24,264 nucleotides of DNA from Thermohalobaculum sp035513135 (GTDB taxonomy: Bacteria; Pseudomonadota; Alphaproteobacteria; Rhodobacterales; Rhodobacteraceae), in assembly GCA_035513135.1 (NCBI GenBank), contig DATKCQ010000060.1, forward strand, positions 1 to 24,264, read 5' to 3'. Position numbers and translations under genes: made by a program. Of this stretch, positions 9,201 to 15,578 are shown piece by piece. Under the pieces are notes generated by a model. The model ran no database searches. It was not told where the DNA came from and was given only the letters and a program-made list of their open reading frames with translations. Position 1 is the stretch's first letter. Every line of letters begins with the position of its first letter.

Positions 9201-9363
9201 GACCAGCCTGCAGGCGCAGGTGCTGAAGCCGCTGGTGATCAGCGTGGTGTTCGGCCTGCTGAGCTCGACCGTGCTGGTGCTGCTGCTGGTCCCGGCGCTC
9301 TACAGCATCCTCGCCGATCTCGGCCTCGCGACCGTGGGCGGGAAGCAGGAGAGCGGCACCTGA
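6250..9363 (+). CDS. RND efflux transporter permease (AcrB/AcrD/AcrF family)
   Basis: A 1037-aa inner-membrane RND pump, normal length for the HAE/AcrB superfamily. GTG at 6250 is chosen over the in-frame GTG at 6244 because GAGGGGG lies 7 nt upstream of 6250 but only 1 nt from 6244, and 6250 makes the usual GTGA overlap with the adaptor gene. TM1 is near residues 11-31, followed by a large periplasmic porter domain, a TM2-6 block (about 320-480), a second porter domain, and TM8-12 at the C-terminus. TM4 carries the proton-relay pair Asp394-Asp395 in GLLMDDAIVIAEN. In the TM10 region the sequence is GVVVNDSILLVHF, so the AcrB Lys940 position is Asn, as in many non-AcrB RND branches. The substrate is unknown. 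Repression by the divergent TetR is likely. Confidence 0.93.
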   Translation: MIRSFAGHPTAANLLLVLIVVAGLLAAPTLRRETFPRFAPSEVGIEVAYPGAAAQDVEHAVCARLEDAVEGVTGLAELRCEALDNRASAVAELGAGGDMVRFLNEVKSEVEAIDDLPARARRPIVRELHRTDFVASVALAGPMAAPDLKTYAEALKHRLLRLPEVSQIDIRGFSDRQLRIEVPKAVLRQHGLSIDRLAAIIARQSVDLPAGTIEAGDREVRLRFEDERRSPAALERLVILAGETGGELRLGDIATISDGFEDVWQRIHFDGRRAAMLEIRKTHGEDSLRVVDAVQALLEAERGRAPPDVTIALAQDVSSIVRDRLTMLVENGLQGLALVFLAMWLFFSLRFAFWVAVGLPVSFLGTIFAMSVLGYSLNMITMVGLLMAIGLLMDDAIVIAENIAAHLREGRGPLDSVVHGTREVAPGVVSSFITTAAVFGPLAFLAGDIGTVLKVMPVVLLITLAVSLVEAFLILPHHLVRPVARMAAAPPNRVRDGIERAFEHLRERVVGRAADLAVGQRYLFAGLTGFALAATLGYVAAGHLKFQAFPDIDGDVVEARLLMPQGTPFARTGAVAAQITAALDAVSGALPQPEGRPLVESVQVRFGENPDARETGPHVATVIVDLLGAEHRTVTLDELYAHWRAAIGEVPGAIALTLQEPSIGPQGRAFEFRLTGADLDQLKAASLALQAELTAFSGPRDVIDDLRPGMPERRIRLAEGATSLGLDAAEVAGQLRAAFLGETASEIRIGAEAAEVYEIEVRQAAADRDGLDDLDAFTVSLPDGGQVPLAAVAEIEPARGWARIHRIDGRRTVTVTGNLDTSAGNAAEIIAALEAEAIPRLAAPFPGVGIGIEGQSREAATTGASVRTGFLVGLIGIFVALAFQFRSYGEPLVVMAVIPFAALGAVWGHVLLGYPLSMPSLVGVASLAGVVVNDSILLVHFVKLRTAAGHGVAQAAARASRDRFRAVLLTSLTTILGLLPLMAETSLQAQVLKPLVISVVFGLLSSTVLVLLLVPALYSILADLGLATVGGKQESGT

Positions 9364-9387
9364 CGCGGTCGCCAGCGCCCGCAGCGC

Positions 9388-10920
9388 TCAGGTGCCGCAG
9401 AACGTCCGATGGACCGCCTGGCCGGGCGGCGGCGGCTCGGCGTAGCGGGCGAGGCCGGGCCGATCGTCGCAGGGCGCCGCCAGCACTTCCATCAGCTCGT
9501 CGAGCGGTGCGAGATCGCCGTCCTCGACCGCGGCGCGCAGCACCTCCTCGAGCCGGTGGTTGCGCGGGATGAAGACCGGGTTGACGGCGCGCATCGCCGC
9601 CTGGCGCGCCGCCGGATCGCCGCCCTCCTCGGCCAGCCGCTGCCGCCAGCGGACCGCCCAGGCGTCGAAGGCGGCCGGATCGGCAAACAGGCCCCGCACC
9701 GCGGCCTCCCCCGCCGGCCCGCTCTCAGGCGCCGCCGCATCGCACAGGCGGCGGAAGGTCAGGGTGAAGTCGGCGCCGCCCTCGGCCATGCGCGCGAGCA
9801 GGTCCTCGGCCAGCGCCCGGTCGCCGGGCCGCGCCTCGGCGAGGCCGAGCTTGGCGCGCACACCCGCAAGCCACGCCTGGTCATACCGGGCCGGAAAGGC
9901 GTCGACCGCCTCCTGCGCCTGCGCCACCGCGCCCTCCTCGTCGCCCTCCTCGGGGCCGAGCAGCGGCAGCAACGCCTGCGCCAGGCAGGCGAGGTTCCAG
10001 TGCACGATGTGCGGCTGGTTGGCATAGGCGTAGCGGCCCTGGTGGTCGATCGAGCTGAACACGGTCTGCGGGTGGTAGGCGTCGAGAAAGGCGCAGGGGC
10101 CGTAGTCGATCGTCTCGCAGGCCACCGAGGTATTGTCCGTGTTCATCACGCCGTGCACGAAGCCCACGAGCATCCAGCGGGCCACCAGCTCCGCCTGCCC
10201 GGCGACCACGGCATCGAGCAGCGCCCGGCAGGGCAGCGCCGCGCCGGCGGCGTCCGGGTAATGCCGCTCGATCACGTAGTCGGCGAGCAGCCGCAGCGCC
10301 TCGGTGTCGCGGCGCGCGGCGAAGCACTGGAAGGTTCCGACCCGCACATGACTGCGCGCCACGCGGGTCAGGATGGCACCCGGCAGCGGGCGCTCGCGCA
10401 TGACCTCCTCGCCGGTGCTGACGGCAGCGAGCGCCCGGGTGGTCGGGATGCCGAGCGCCGCCATCGCCTCGCTGACGATATACTCGCGCAGCACCGGCCC
10501 GAGCACGGCGCGCCCGTCGCCCATGCGCGAGAACGGGGTCCTGCCCGAGCCCTTGAGCTGGATGTCGCGGCGCACGCCATCGCGGTCGATCACCTCGCCG
10601 AGCAGGATGGCGCGGCCATCGCCGAGCTGCGGCACCCAGACGCCGAACTGGTGCCCGGCATAGGCCATGGACAGGGGCGCCGCGTCCCGCGCCAGCCGGT
10701 TGCCGGCGAGGATCCCGACGCCGTCCGGCAAGGCGAGGCGCTCGGGGTCGAGCCCCAGATGCCGGGCAAGCGGCGCGTTCAGGCGCACGAGCCGCGGCGC
10801 CGGCACCGGCGTCGGCTGCATGCGCGCGAAGAACCGGTCGGGCAGGCGCGCGAAGCTGTTGTCGAAGCCGAAGGCGAGATCGCCGGTCATCGTGTCCTGG
10901 ACGACTGTGTTGTTGGTCAT
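9388..10920 (-). CDS. selO: Protein adenylyltransferase SelO (YdiU/UPF0061)
   Basis: A 510-aa pseudokinase-fold enzyme that transfers AMP from ATP to protein Ser/Thr/Tyr residues; in characterised homologues it is linked to redox homeostasis. ATG at 10920 is chosen (AGCAGG upstream); a longer in-frame start exists at 10965. The residues known from Pseudomonas SelO can all be matched at a constant offset: Arg103, Lys123, Glu146, Arg186, Arg193, and the Asp262-Asn263/Asp272 metal and catalytic set in NTDN and IDYG. The antepenultimate residue is Cys in the terminal FCGT, the position of selenocysteine in eukaryotic SelO and of Cys in E. coli YdiU. It is convergent with the RND operon, with a gap of only 24 bp. 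Stand-alone transcription is likely. Confidence 0.96.
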   Translation of the reverse strand: MTNNTVVQDTMTGDLAFGFDNSFARLPDRFFARMQPTPVPAPRLVRLNAPLARHLGLDPERLALPDGVGILAGNRLARDAAPLSMAYAGHQFGVWVPQLGDGRAILLGEVIDRDGVRRDIQLKGSGRTPFSRMGDGRAVLGPVLREYIVSEAMAALGIPTTRALAAVSTGEEVMRERPLPGAILTRVARSHVRVGTFQCFAARRDTEALRLLADYVIERHYPDAAGAALPCRALLDAVVAGQAELVARWMLVGFVHGVMNTDNTSVACETIDYGPCAFLDAYHPQTVFSSIDHQGRYAYANQPHIVHWNLACLAQALLPLLGPEEGDEEGAVAQAQEAVDAFPARYDQAWLAGVRAKLGLAEARPGDRALAEDLLARMAEGGADFTLTFRRLCDAAAPESGPAGEAAVRGLFADPAAFDAWAVRWRQRLAEEGGDPAARQAAMRAVNPVFIPRNHRLEEVLRAAVEDGDLAPLDELMEVLAAPCDDRPGLARYAEPPPPGQAVHRTFCGT

Positions 10921-10950
10921 GCGGCCTGCTCGCGGCGTTCGGGTTCCAAC

Positions 10951-10978
10951 CGGGATGTGCAGCACCTAGTGCTTCCCG
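10951..10978. promoter_or_regulatory. Palindrome upstream of selO
   Basis: The perfect dyad AGCAC-CTA-GTGCT (10961-10973) is flanked by CGGGA and TCCCG outer arms (10951-10955 and 10974-10978). It lies about 40-55 bp upstream of the selO start and in the 3' region of the phospholipid operon. It could be an operator for selO or a hairpin downstream of the operon. A T-run on the minus strand (around 10987-10991) comes before the stem, not after it, so it is not a standard terminator. Confidence 0.35.
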
Positions 10979-11016
10979 GCGTTCATAAAAAGAGGACCGG
11001 ATCTCACCTGCCCGCC

Positions 11017-11652
11017 TTACCCGAGCACCCTCAGCAGCCGCCCGGCCCGGCGCACGCAGGTGAGCGCCGTCCCGGCCACGACGACCCACAGGGCGCCGCG
11101 CAGCACGAACTCCTGCGTGCCCCACAGCGGCTCGAAGCATGCTGCGATGGCGGCCACCGTCATCAGCGCCATGCGGTGCGGCTTCGCCATCGGGCCGCGG
11201 AAATCCGCCGGCGCCCCAAGCCCGGCGCCAAGCTCGCGGATGTACGCCGTCAGCACCGCAAGCGCCGCCGCCGCCCAGCCCAGCCCCGGCTCGCCGACGG
11301 CATATCCGGCGCCTGCGAGGATGGCGATGTCGGCGATGCGGTCGGGCACTTCGTTCCAGAACGGACCGTCCGGGGCCGCCTTGCCCGCCTCGATCGCCAC
11401 CATGCCGTCGAGCAGGTTGCACGAGAGCCGCAGCTGGATGAGGGCAGCCGCGCCGATCAGCAGCGCGACACGCGCCACCCCGGTCGCGCCGGCGCCGCCC
11501 CACAGGCACAGCGCCGCGAGGAGCGCCGCGACCAGCCCTGCCTGCGAGATCTGGTTCGGCGTGATCGCCGATCGCGCGATGCGCCCGGCGAGCGCCCCGG
11601 CGGCAGCCGACGCGCGGCTCGCCAGCGGACGGCGGTCCCTCGATCCGGTCAT
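11017..11652 (-). CDS. CDP-alcohol phosphatidyltransferase family protein with variant motif (YnbA-like)
   Basis: A 211-aa integral membrane protein with about six hydrophobic segments, predicted to move a phospho-alkyl group between a CDP-alcohol and an acceptor alcohol. The family motif D-x2-DG-x2-AR-x8-G-x3-D-x3-D is present but altered: positions are Asn79, Asp82-Gly83, Ala86, Ile87 (in place of Arg), Gly96, Asn100 (in place of Asp) and Asp104. Two of the four metal-site aspartates are therefore asparagines. From memory, E. coli YnbA carries the same Asn substitutions, which suggests a conserved subfamily and not decay. Its ATG overlaps the stop of the CdsA-like gene (ATGA, 11649-11652), so the two are coupled. 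Product lipid unknown. Confidence 0.82.
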   Translation of the reverse strand: MTGSRDRRPLASRASAAAGALAGRIARSAITPNQISQAGLVAALLAALCLWGGAGATGVARVALLIGAAALIQLRLSCNLLDGMVAIEAGKAAPDGPFWNEVPDRIADIAILAGAGYAVGEPGLGWAAAALAVLTAYIRELGAGLGAPADFRGPMAKPHRMALMTVAAIAACFEPLWGTQEFVLRGALWVVVAGTALTCVRRAGRLLRVLG

Positions 11653-12596
11653 GTGACCGACCACCAGTAGCGCACCATGTGAAAGAAGATCGGCGCCGAG
11701 AAGATCACCGAGTCGAGCCGGTCGATGAACCCGCCATGCCCGGGGATCACGTGGCCCCAGTCCTTGACCCCGCGGTCGCGCTTGATCGCCGACATCACCA
11801 GCCCGCCGAGAAAGCCCATCAGCGTGATGACCAGTGCGATGAGGCCCGCCTGGACAAAGCTGAACGGCGTGATCCACCACAGGCAGGCGCCGGCCAGCGA
11901 GGCGCTCAGGACCCCGCCCACAAAGCCCGCGACGGTCTTCGAGGGCGAGACATGCGGCGCGATGCGTGCCCGCCCGAACAGCTTGCCGAAGACATACTGC
12001 ATGACGTCGCTGAACTGCACGACGAAGACCAGAAAGGCGATCAGCAGGATGTTGCCGCCCTCGAAGCCGGGGATGCTCAGATACAGCAGCGCCGGCACGT
12101 GCGAGAGGCAGAAGACGCAGGTCATCAGGGCCCACTGGGTCTCGGCGACGCGGCCGAGAAAATCCGCGCTGTCGCCGCGAAAGACGGCGACGATCGGCAG
12201 CAGCAGGAACGCATAGACCGGGATGAAGACGGAATAGAGCCCGTACCAGTCGGTCCAGACCAGATAGTACTGGACCGGCAGGACGACGAAGAAGCTGGCC
12301 GCCGCGGCCCAGTGATCGGCCCGCCGGGTCCGGGTGAGCGTCATGAACTCGCGCAGCGCGGCGAAGGAGCACAGGGCGAACAAAACGGTCAGGCCGGTCT
12401 TCCCGCCGAGGAAGGCGAGCGCGATCAGGGCGACCATGGCCCACCAGGCCTTCACCCGCGCGTTGAAGTTCTCGACCATCGGAGCGCCATCGGCCGGGAC
12501 ACGCCGGCGCAGCACCGCGCCGATCAGTGTCGCGACCAGCAGGATCGCACCGACCCCCGCGACGAGGCCCAGGAGGTGCCCGTCCCACCCGCTCAC
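11649..12596 (-). CDS. Phosphatidate cytidylyltransferase-like protein (CdsA/YnbB-like)
   Basis: A 315-aa polytopic membrane enzyme expected to make CDP-diacylglycerol (or a related CDP-activated lipid) from CTP and phosphatidate. The complete CdsA signature lies at residues 269-293, with KRD (272-274), Lys278-Asp279, the PGHGG turn (285-289) and Asp292-Arg293. The upstream SPSKT segment (217-221) is also typical. Eight or more hydrophobic segments are visible. The start is GTG at 12596, overlapping the stop of the acyltransferase gene (GTGA, 12593-12596); the stop overlaps the next gene. Being locked between an acyltransferase and a CDP-alcohol phosphotransferase suggests a dedicated lipid pathway, possibly distinct from the housekeeping cdsA. 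Whether another cdsA exists in the genome cannot be seen here. Confidence 0.93.
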   Translation of the reverse strand: MSGWDGHLLGLVAGVGAILLVATLIGAVLRRRVPADGAPMVENFNARVKAWWAMVALIALAFLGGKTGLTVLFALCSFAALREFMTLTRTRRADHWAAAASFFVVLPVQYYLVWTDWYGLYSVFIPVYAFLLLPIVAVFRGDSADFLGRVAETQWALMTCVFCLSHVPALLYLSIPGFEGGNILLIAFLVFVVQFSDVMQYVFGKLFGRARIAPHVSPSKTVAGFVGGVLSASLAGACLWWITPFSFVQAGLIALVITLMGFLGGLVMSAIKRDRGVKDWGHVIPGHGGFIDRLDSVIFSAPIFFHMVRYWWSVT

Positions 12597-13234
12597 GCCG
12601 CGCGCTCCTCGAGCGACCCGGTGGCGAGAAGCGCCGCGGCGGCGCGCGACAGGAACGCCGCCTTGTCCTCGTCCGGCGCGACGCGGATGGCCGCTCCGAA
12701 CGTCACCGTGCAGATCAGCGGGATCGGGACGATCTCGCCCTTGGGCATGACGCGGTTCAGGTTCTCGATCCAGACCGGCACCAGCGGCACCTCGGGGCGG
12801 GCCCGGGCCAGATGGAAGAGGCCGGGCTTGAAGGGCAGCAGCCGCGCATCGGTCGTGTTCCGCGTGCCCTCCGGGAACAGGATCAGCGAGGCGCCGCCGT
12901 CGAGGGCTTCGGTCATCGCCGCGACCGGGTCCTCGCGGCGCGTCTCGGGGTTGCGGTCGATCAGGACGGCATCGAACACGTCGCGGATGACGAAGGTCTT
13001 CACGGGCGAGCGCAGCCAGTAGTCCGAGCCGGCGACGGGCCGCGTCCGCGCCCGGATCCGTGCCGGCAAGGCCGTCCAGATGAGCACGAAGTCGCCGTTG
13101 CTGCTGTGGTTGGCGAAGTAGATGCGCTGCTCCGGCACCGGCTCCACGCCCTGCCAGATCCCGCGCACGGCGGTGATGAAGCGCGCGGCCAGGACGATCA
13201 GCATGGCGGTCAGGCGCGCGGCCGTGTGCTTCAT
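12593..13234 (-). CDS. 1-acyl-sn-glycerol-3-phosphate acyltransferase-like protein (PlsC family)
   Basis: A 213-aa membrane-associated acyltransferase, expected to acylate lysophosphatidate or a related glycerolipid. The catalytic block is NHSSNGD, giving His43-x4-Asp48, and the acceptor-binding motif is FPEGTR (120-125). One N-terminal hydrophobic helix (about 9-28) anchors it. ATG at 13234 is the likely start; a GTG at 13285 is in frame but lacks a visible ribosome-binding site and lies close to the operator region. It is first in a three-gene coupled operon leading to CdsA-like and CDP-alcohol phosphotransferase-like products. It diverges from a TetR gene across an intergenic region with three identical-core operators, so TetR control of lipid synthesis is likely. 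Confidence 0.9.
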   Translation of the reverse strand: MKHTAARLTAMLIVLAARFITAVRGIWQGVEPVPEQRIYFANHSSNGDFVLIWTALPARIRARTRPVAGSDYWLRSPVKTFVIRDVFDAVLIDRNPETRREDPVAAMTEALDGGASLILFPEGTRNTTDARLLPFKPGLFHLARARPEVPLVPVWIENLNRVMPKGEIVPIPLICTVTFGAAIRVAPDEDKAAFLSRAAAALLATGSLEERAA

Positions 13235-13293
13235 GGGGTCACCGGGTTCGGAGCGTTCACCGCGCGCCTCGGCGTATCGCGCCACCGCCAGAC

Positions 13294-13364
13294 TTGAACA
13301 ACGTTCATGACTGCATTATGCACGATTCAGAACGGCGTTCAACCAGAAAAATGAACGTCGTTCA
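13294..13364. promoter_or_regulatory. Three GAAC-N3-GTTC operators in the tetR/phospholipid-operon divergent region
   Basis: Two perfect dyads TGAAC-N3-GTTCA occur at 13295-13307 (centre AAC) and 13352-13364 (centre GTC). A third, AGAAC-GGC-GTTCA, lies at 13329-13341 with one end mismatch. The first overlaps a possible plus-strand -35 TTGAAC (13294-13299), paired with a weak -10 near 13317-13322. The sites lie between plsC and the tetR start at 13384. They are the likely binding sites of the encoded TetR protein, giving autorepression and control of the divergent operon. Confidence 0.75.
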
Positions 13365-13383
13365 GACCACTCGGGAGAACGAC

Positions 13384-14040
13384 ATGGCGACGCGGCGCGA
13401 GACGAGGCGCGAGGCCCTGCGGGCGAATCTGATCGAAGCGGCGGCTAGGCGCATCGCCGAGGGCGGGCTCGCGGCGCTGCGGGCGCGGGATGTGGCCTCG
13501 GACGCCGGCTGCGCGCTCGGCGGGATCTACACGGCGTTCAAGGACCTCGACGACCTGGTCCTCCACGTCAACGCGCGCACGCTCGAGCGCATGGGCGACC
13601 GGCTGGCCGAAGCCGCGCGAAACCGGCGCGGCGGCGCAGCGCTGAAGGCGCTGGCCACGGGATATGCACGCTTCGCCAGGCAGAACCGCAACCTCTGGGA
13701 TGCGCTCTTCGACCACCGCATGGCGGATGGGGGCCCCTCTCCAGACTGGCTGCTGAGCGGGCACCTGGCCCTGCTGGAATACCTCACGGCGCCTCTTGCC
13801 GCCATCCATCCCGAGCTTTCGGGCAAGGCGCTCCAGCTTCGCGCGCGCAGCTATTTCGCGGCGGTTCACGGCATGGTGTCGATGAGCCTGCAACGCCGCT
13901 ACCTCGGATTGCCCGAGGACGCGCTGGAGCCCGAGCTGGAGGCCTTCGTCGACGTCGTCGCCGGCGGCGCCCGTCGCGGTGCCCGTCGCGGTGCCCGTCG
14001 CGGTGCCCTCGGGGACCGGACGCGCCCGGCCGGCACATGA
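13384..14040 (+). CDS. TetR family transcriptional regulator of the divergent phospholipid operon
   Basis: A 218-aa TetR-type repressor. ATG at 13384 has a GGGAG site 6 nt upstream; a longer in-frame TTG at 13294 would run through the operators and is rejected. The HTH occupies about residues 8-58, with LIEAAARRIAEGG, the ALRARDVASDAG turn and the GGIYTAFKDLDDL recognition region. A C-terminal TetR ligand domain with a WDALFDHRM segment and a dimer-forming tail follows. The last 20 or so residues contain an ARRG tandem repeat encoded by three exact 12-bp units, an unusual basic tail. It is divergent from the PlsC-CdsA-CDP-alcohol transferase operon, and three dyads with a common core lie between them. 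The effector is probably lipid-like, by inference from the regulated genes. Confidence 0.9.
   Translation: MATRRETRREALRANLIEAAARRIAEGGLAALRARDVASDAGCALGGIYTAFKDLDDLVLHVNARTLERMGDRLAEAARNRRGGAALKALATGYARFARQNRNLWDALFDHRMADGGPSPDWLLSGHLALLEYLTAPLAAIHPELSGKALQLRARSYFAAVHGMVSMSLQRRYLGLPEDALEPELEAFVDVVAGGARRGARRGARRGALGDRTRPAGT
13969..14004 (+). repeat. Three tandem 12-bp repeats in the tetR 3' end
   Basis: Three exact copies of GCCCGTCGCGGT, followed by a partial fourth (GCCC), encode repeated Ala-Arg-Arg-Gly in the C-terminal tail of the TetR protein. The 12-bp period preserves frame, so replication slippage could change tail length without inactivating the gene. Confidence 0.9.
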
Positions 14041-14085
14041 CAATCCCCGCAGCCGCGCGATGCGCACGGCATTGTCCCGGCAGGC

Positions 14086-14099
14086 CATGGCGTGCCATG
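14086..14099. promoter_or_regulatory. Palindrome just upstream of the SRAP gene
   Basis: The perfect dyad CATGGC-GT-GCCATG ends 8 bp before the SRAP start codon. No clear ribosome-binding site is seen in front of that gene, so the dyad may overlap the promoter or shape a very short leader. Function unknown. Confidence 0.35.
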
Positions 14100-14107
14100 T
14101 GTAATGC

Positions 14108-14791
14108 ATGTGCGGACGCTACAGTCTCACCACGCCGCCCGAGGCGATCCAGCGGCTCTTCAGGCTTGCCTCGCCGCTGCCCAACCTCGCGCCGCGCTAC
14201 AACATCGCCCCCACCCAGGACGCGCCCGTGGTGGGGCTCGGGAAGGATGCGGACGGGCGCGGCCTGGCGATGCTTCGCTGGGGTCTCGTGCCCTTCTGGT
14301 CGGACGGGCCGGACAGCCGCTACAGCATGATCAACGCCCGCGCCGAGACGGTGCGCACGAAGCCGGCGTTCCGGGCGGCGTTCAAGGAGCGGCGCTGCCT
14401 CGTGCCCGCCGACGGGTTCTACGAATGGCAGGCGCAGGGCAGCGGCAAGCCAAAGCAGCCCTGGCGCTTCGTCCGCCGGGACGAGACGCCCTTCGCCTTC
14501 GCCGGGCTGTGGGAGCACTGGGCGCCGAAGGACACCTCGGATGCCGAGCCGATCAGGAGCTTCAGCATCATCGTCACCGACGCCAACGCGCTCGTGCGGC
14601 CGATCCACGACCGCATGCCGGTCATCATCGAGCCCGAGGACCACGAGCAGTGGCTTTCCGGCGAGCCCGACGCCGCCGAAGCGCTGCTGCGCCCATGTCC
14701 GCCCGAGATGCTCCGGGCCTACAAGGTCGGCACCAGGGTCAACTCGCCGCGCAATGACGATACCGCCTGCATCGAGGCGCTGGAGGGCTGA
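14108..14791 (+). CDS. SRAP family abasic-site DNA-protein crosslinking protein (YedK/HMCES)
   Basis: A 227-aa SRAP-domain protein. Family members form a stable thiazolidine link with abasic sites in single-stranded DNA through the N-terminal cysteine, shielding forks from strand breakage. The sequence has the invariant MCGRY start (Cys2 exposed after Met removal), Asn76 in MINARAE, Glu106 in DGFYEW and His167 in PIHDRMP. These match E. coli YedK Cys2, Asn75, Glu105 and His160. Length is standard. The start is fixed by the need for Cys2; a ribosome-binding site is not evident. It is followed after 4 bp by a GNAT acetyltransferase gene, so the two are probably co-transcribed. Confidence 0.96.
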   Translation: MCGRYSLTTPPEAIQRLFRLASPLPNLAPRYNIAPTQDAPVVGLGKDADGRGLAMLRWGLVPFWSDGPDSRYSMINARAETVRTKPAFRAAFKERRCLVPADGFYEWQAQGSGKPKQPWRFVRRDETPFAFAGLWEHWAPKDTSDAEPIRSFSIIVTDANALVRPIHDRMPVIIEPEDHEQWLSGEPDAAEALLRPCPPEMLRAYKVGTRVNSPRNDDTACIEALEG

Positions 14792-14795
14792 GGGG

Positions 14796-15299
14796 ATGAT
14801 CGACCTGACCACGATACGCCTCTCCGGGCCCGCGGATGCGGCCGCCCTGGCCGGGCTCCATGCCGAGGCCTGGCGTTATGCCTATCGCGGCATCATCCCG
14901 GGGATCGCGCTCGAGCGCATGATCGCGCGCCGCGGTCCGGCCTGGTGGGACTCGATACACGGATCGGGCCACCGCGCGCTCCTGCTCGAGTTCGACGGGC
15001 GGATCGCGGGCTATGCCACGTTCGGGCGCTGCCGGGGGCGGAGCGATCCTCCGCTGGGCGAGATCTACGAGCTCTACGTGAAACCCGAATGCCACGGCGC
15101 GGGCTTCGGCAGGTCCCTGTTCGACGAGGCGCGCCGCCGCCTGCGCGCACGGCATCTCGACGGCCTCCTGATCTGGGCGCTCGCCGACAACGAGCTTGCC
15201 TGCCGCTGCTACGCGGCCCTTGGCGGCCGGCCGCGATGCAGCACGTTCGAGACGCTCGGCGGCGTGCGCCTCGCGAAGCTCGCCTTCCACTGGCCGTGA
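14796..15299 (+). CDS. GNAT family N-acetyltransferase
   Basis: A 167-aa acetyl-CoA-dependent acetyltransferase of unknown substrate. ATG at 14796 is chosen because GGAGG (14782-14786) lies 9 nt upstream within the end of the SRAP gene. An N-terminal AALAGLHAEAWRYAYRGIIP segment is typical of the GNAT subgroup with an early Trp/Tyr pair. Motif A reads LYVKPECHGAGFGRSLFDEA (about 91-110), where the canonical Q/R-x-x-G-x-G/A pyrophosphate loop is HGAGFG. A later ALADNELACRCYAALGG stretch is motif B, with the usual Asn and Tyr. The 4-bp gap from the SRAP stop suggests translational coupling. Confidence 0.9.
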   Translation: MIDLTTIRLSGPADAAALAGLHAEAWRYAYRGIIPGIALERMIARRGPAWWDSIHGSGHRALLLEFDGRIAGYATFGRCRGRSDPPLGEIYELYVKPECHGAGFGRSLFDEARRRLRARHLDGLLIWALADNELACRCYAALGGRPRCSTFETLGGVRLAKLAFHWP

Positions 15300-15404
15300 G
15301 GCGCCGGCTTTCGTGACTATGGGCGCGGCCTCACTGTCGGTTATGCTCGGCACGCGGTACCATTTAGCAAACGGGGCGAGCATGATGGATCGGGGTCACC
15401 GCTG

Positions 15405-15578
15405 ATGCGTGCCGTGACGGTCGAAGCGCGGGCCGAAGCCTGGCACCGCGACGTCGGCACCGCCGCTGCACAGCGCCGGCCGCCCGGCGGCGGGGGCGCG
15501 GATGCCGTCCACCGCGTGCCCTTCGCCTTCGCGTCGCGCGCGTTCCATCCCGGCGCCTCCATCCGCCATGTCGAGTGA
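15405..15578 (+). CDS. Possible small ORF (57 aa) overlapping the patatin start
   Basis: An ORF of 57 codons runs across the gap between the GNAT and patatin genes. About 86% of its third codon positions are G or C, similar to the coding genes here, while the alternative upstream extension of the patatin frame has fewer. Its stop (15576-15578) lies just past the patatin ATG (15568), and its own ATG overlaps a tiny upstream ORF (TGATG). No domain is recognised, and no strong ribosome-binding site is seen. It could be a leader peptide coupling translation to the phospholipase, or a remnant. Confidence 0.3.
   Translation: MRAVTVEARAEAWHRDVGTAAAQRRPPGGGGADAVHRVPFAFASRAFHPGASIRHVE

Noticed and set aside
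6250..9363. Loss of the AcrB Lys940 equivalent in the RND permease considered as inactivation
   Set aside because: The Asn at this position is, to my knowledge, seen in many other RND branches, and the TM4 Asp pair is intact.
5952..9572. Very long plus-strand frame (1206 codons) over the RND operon
   Set aside because: Arg/Ala/Pro/Gly-rich translation with no domain; it is the shifted frame of the RND permease gene, caused by high GC.
10951..10991. selO upstream palindrome considered as a terminator of the lipid operon
   Set aside because: On the minus strand the T-run precedes the stem, so the order is wrong for an intrinsic terminator.
13295..13364. GAAC/GTTC dyads considered as alphaproteobacterial LexA (SOS) boxes
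   Set aside because: The LexA box has GAAC-N7-GTTC; here the spacing is consistently 3, and the neighbour is a TetR gene.
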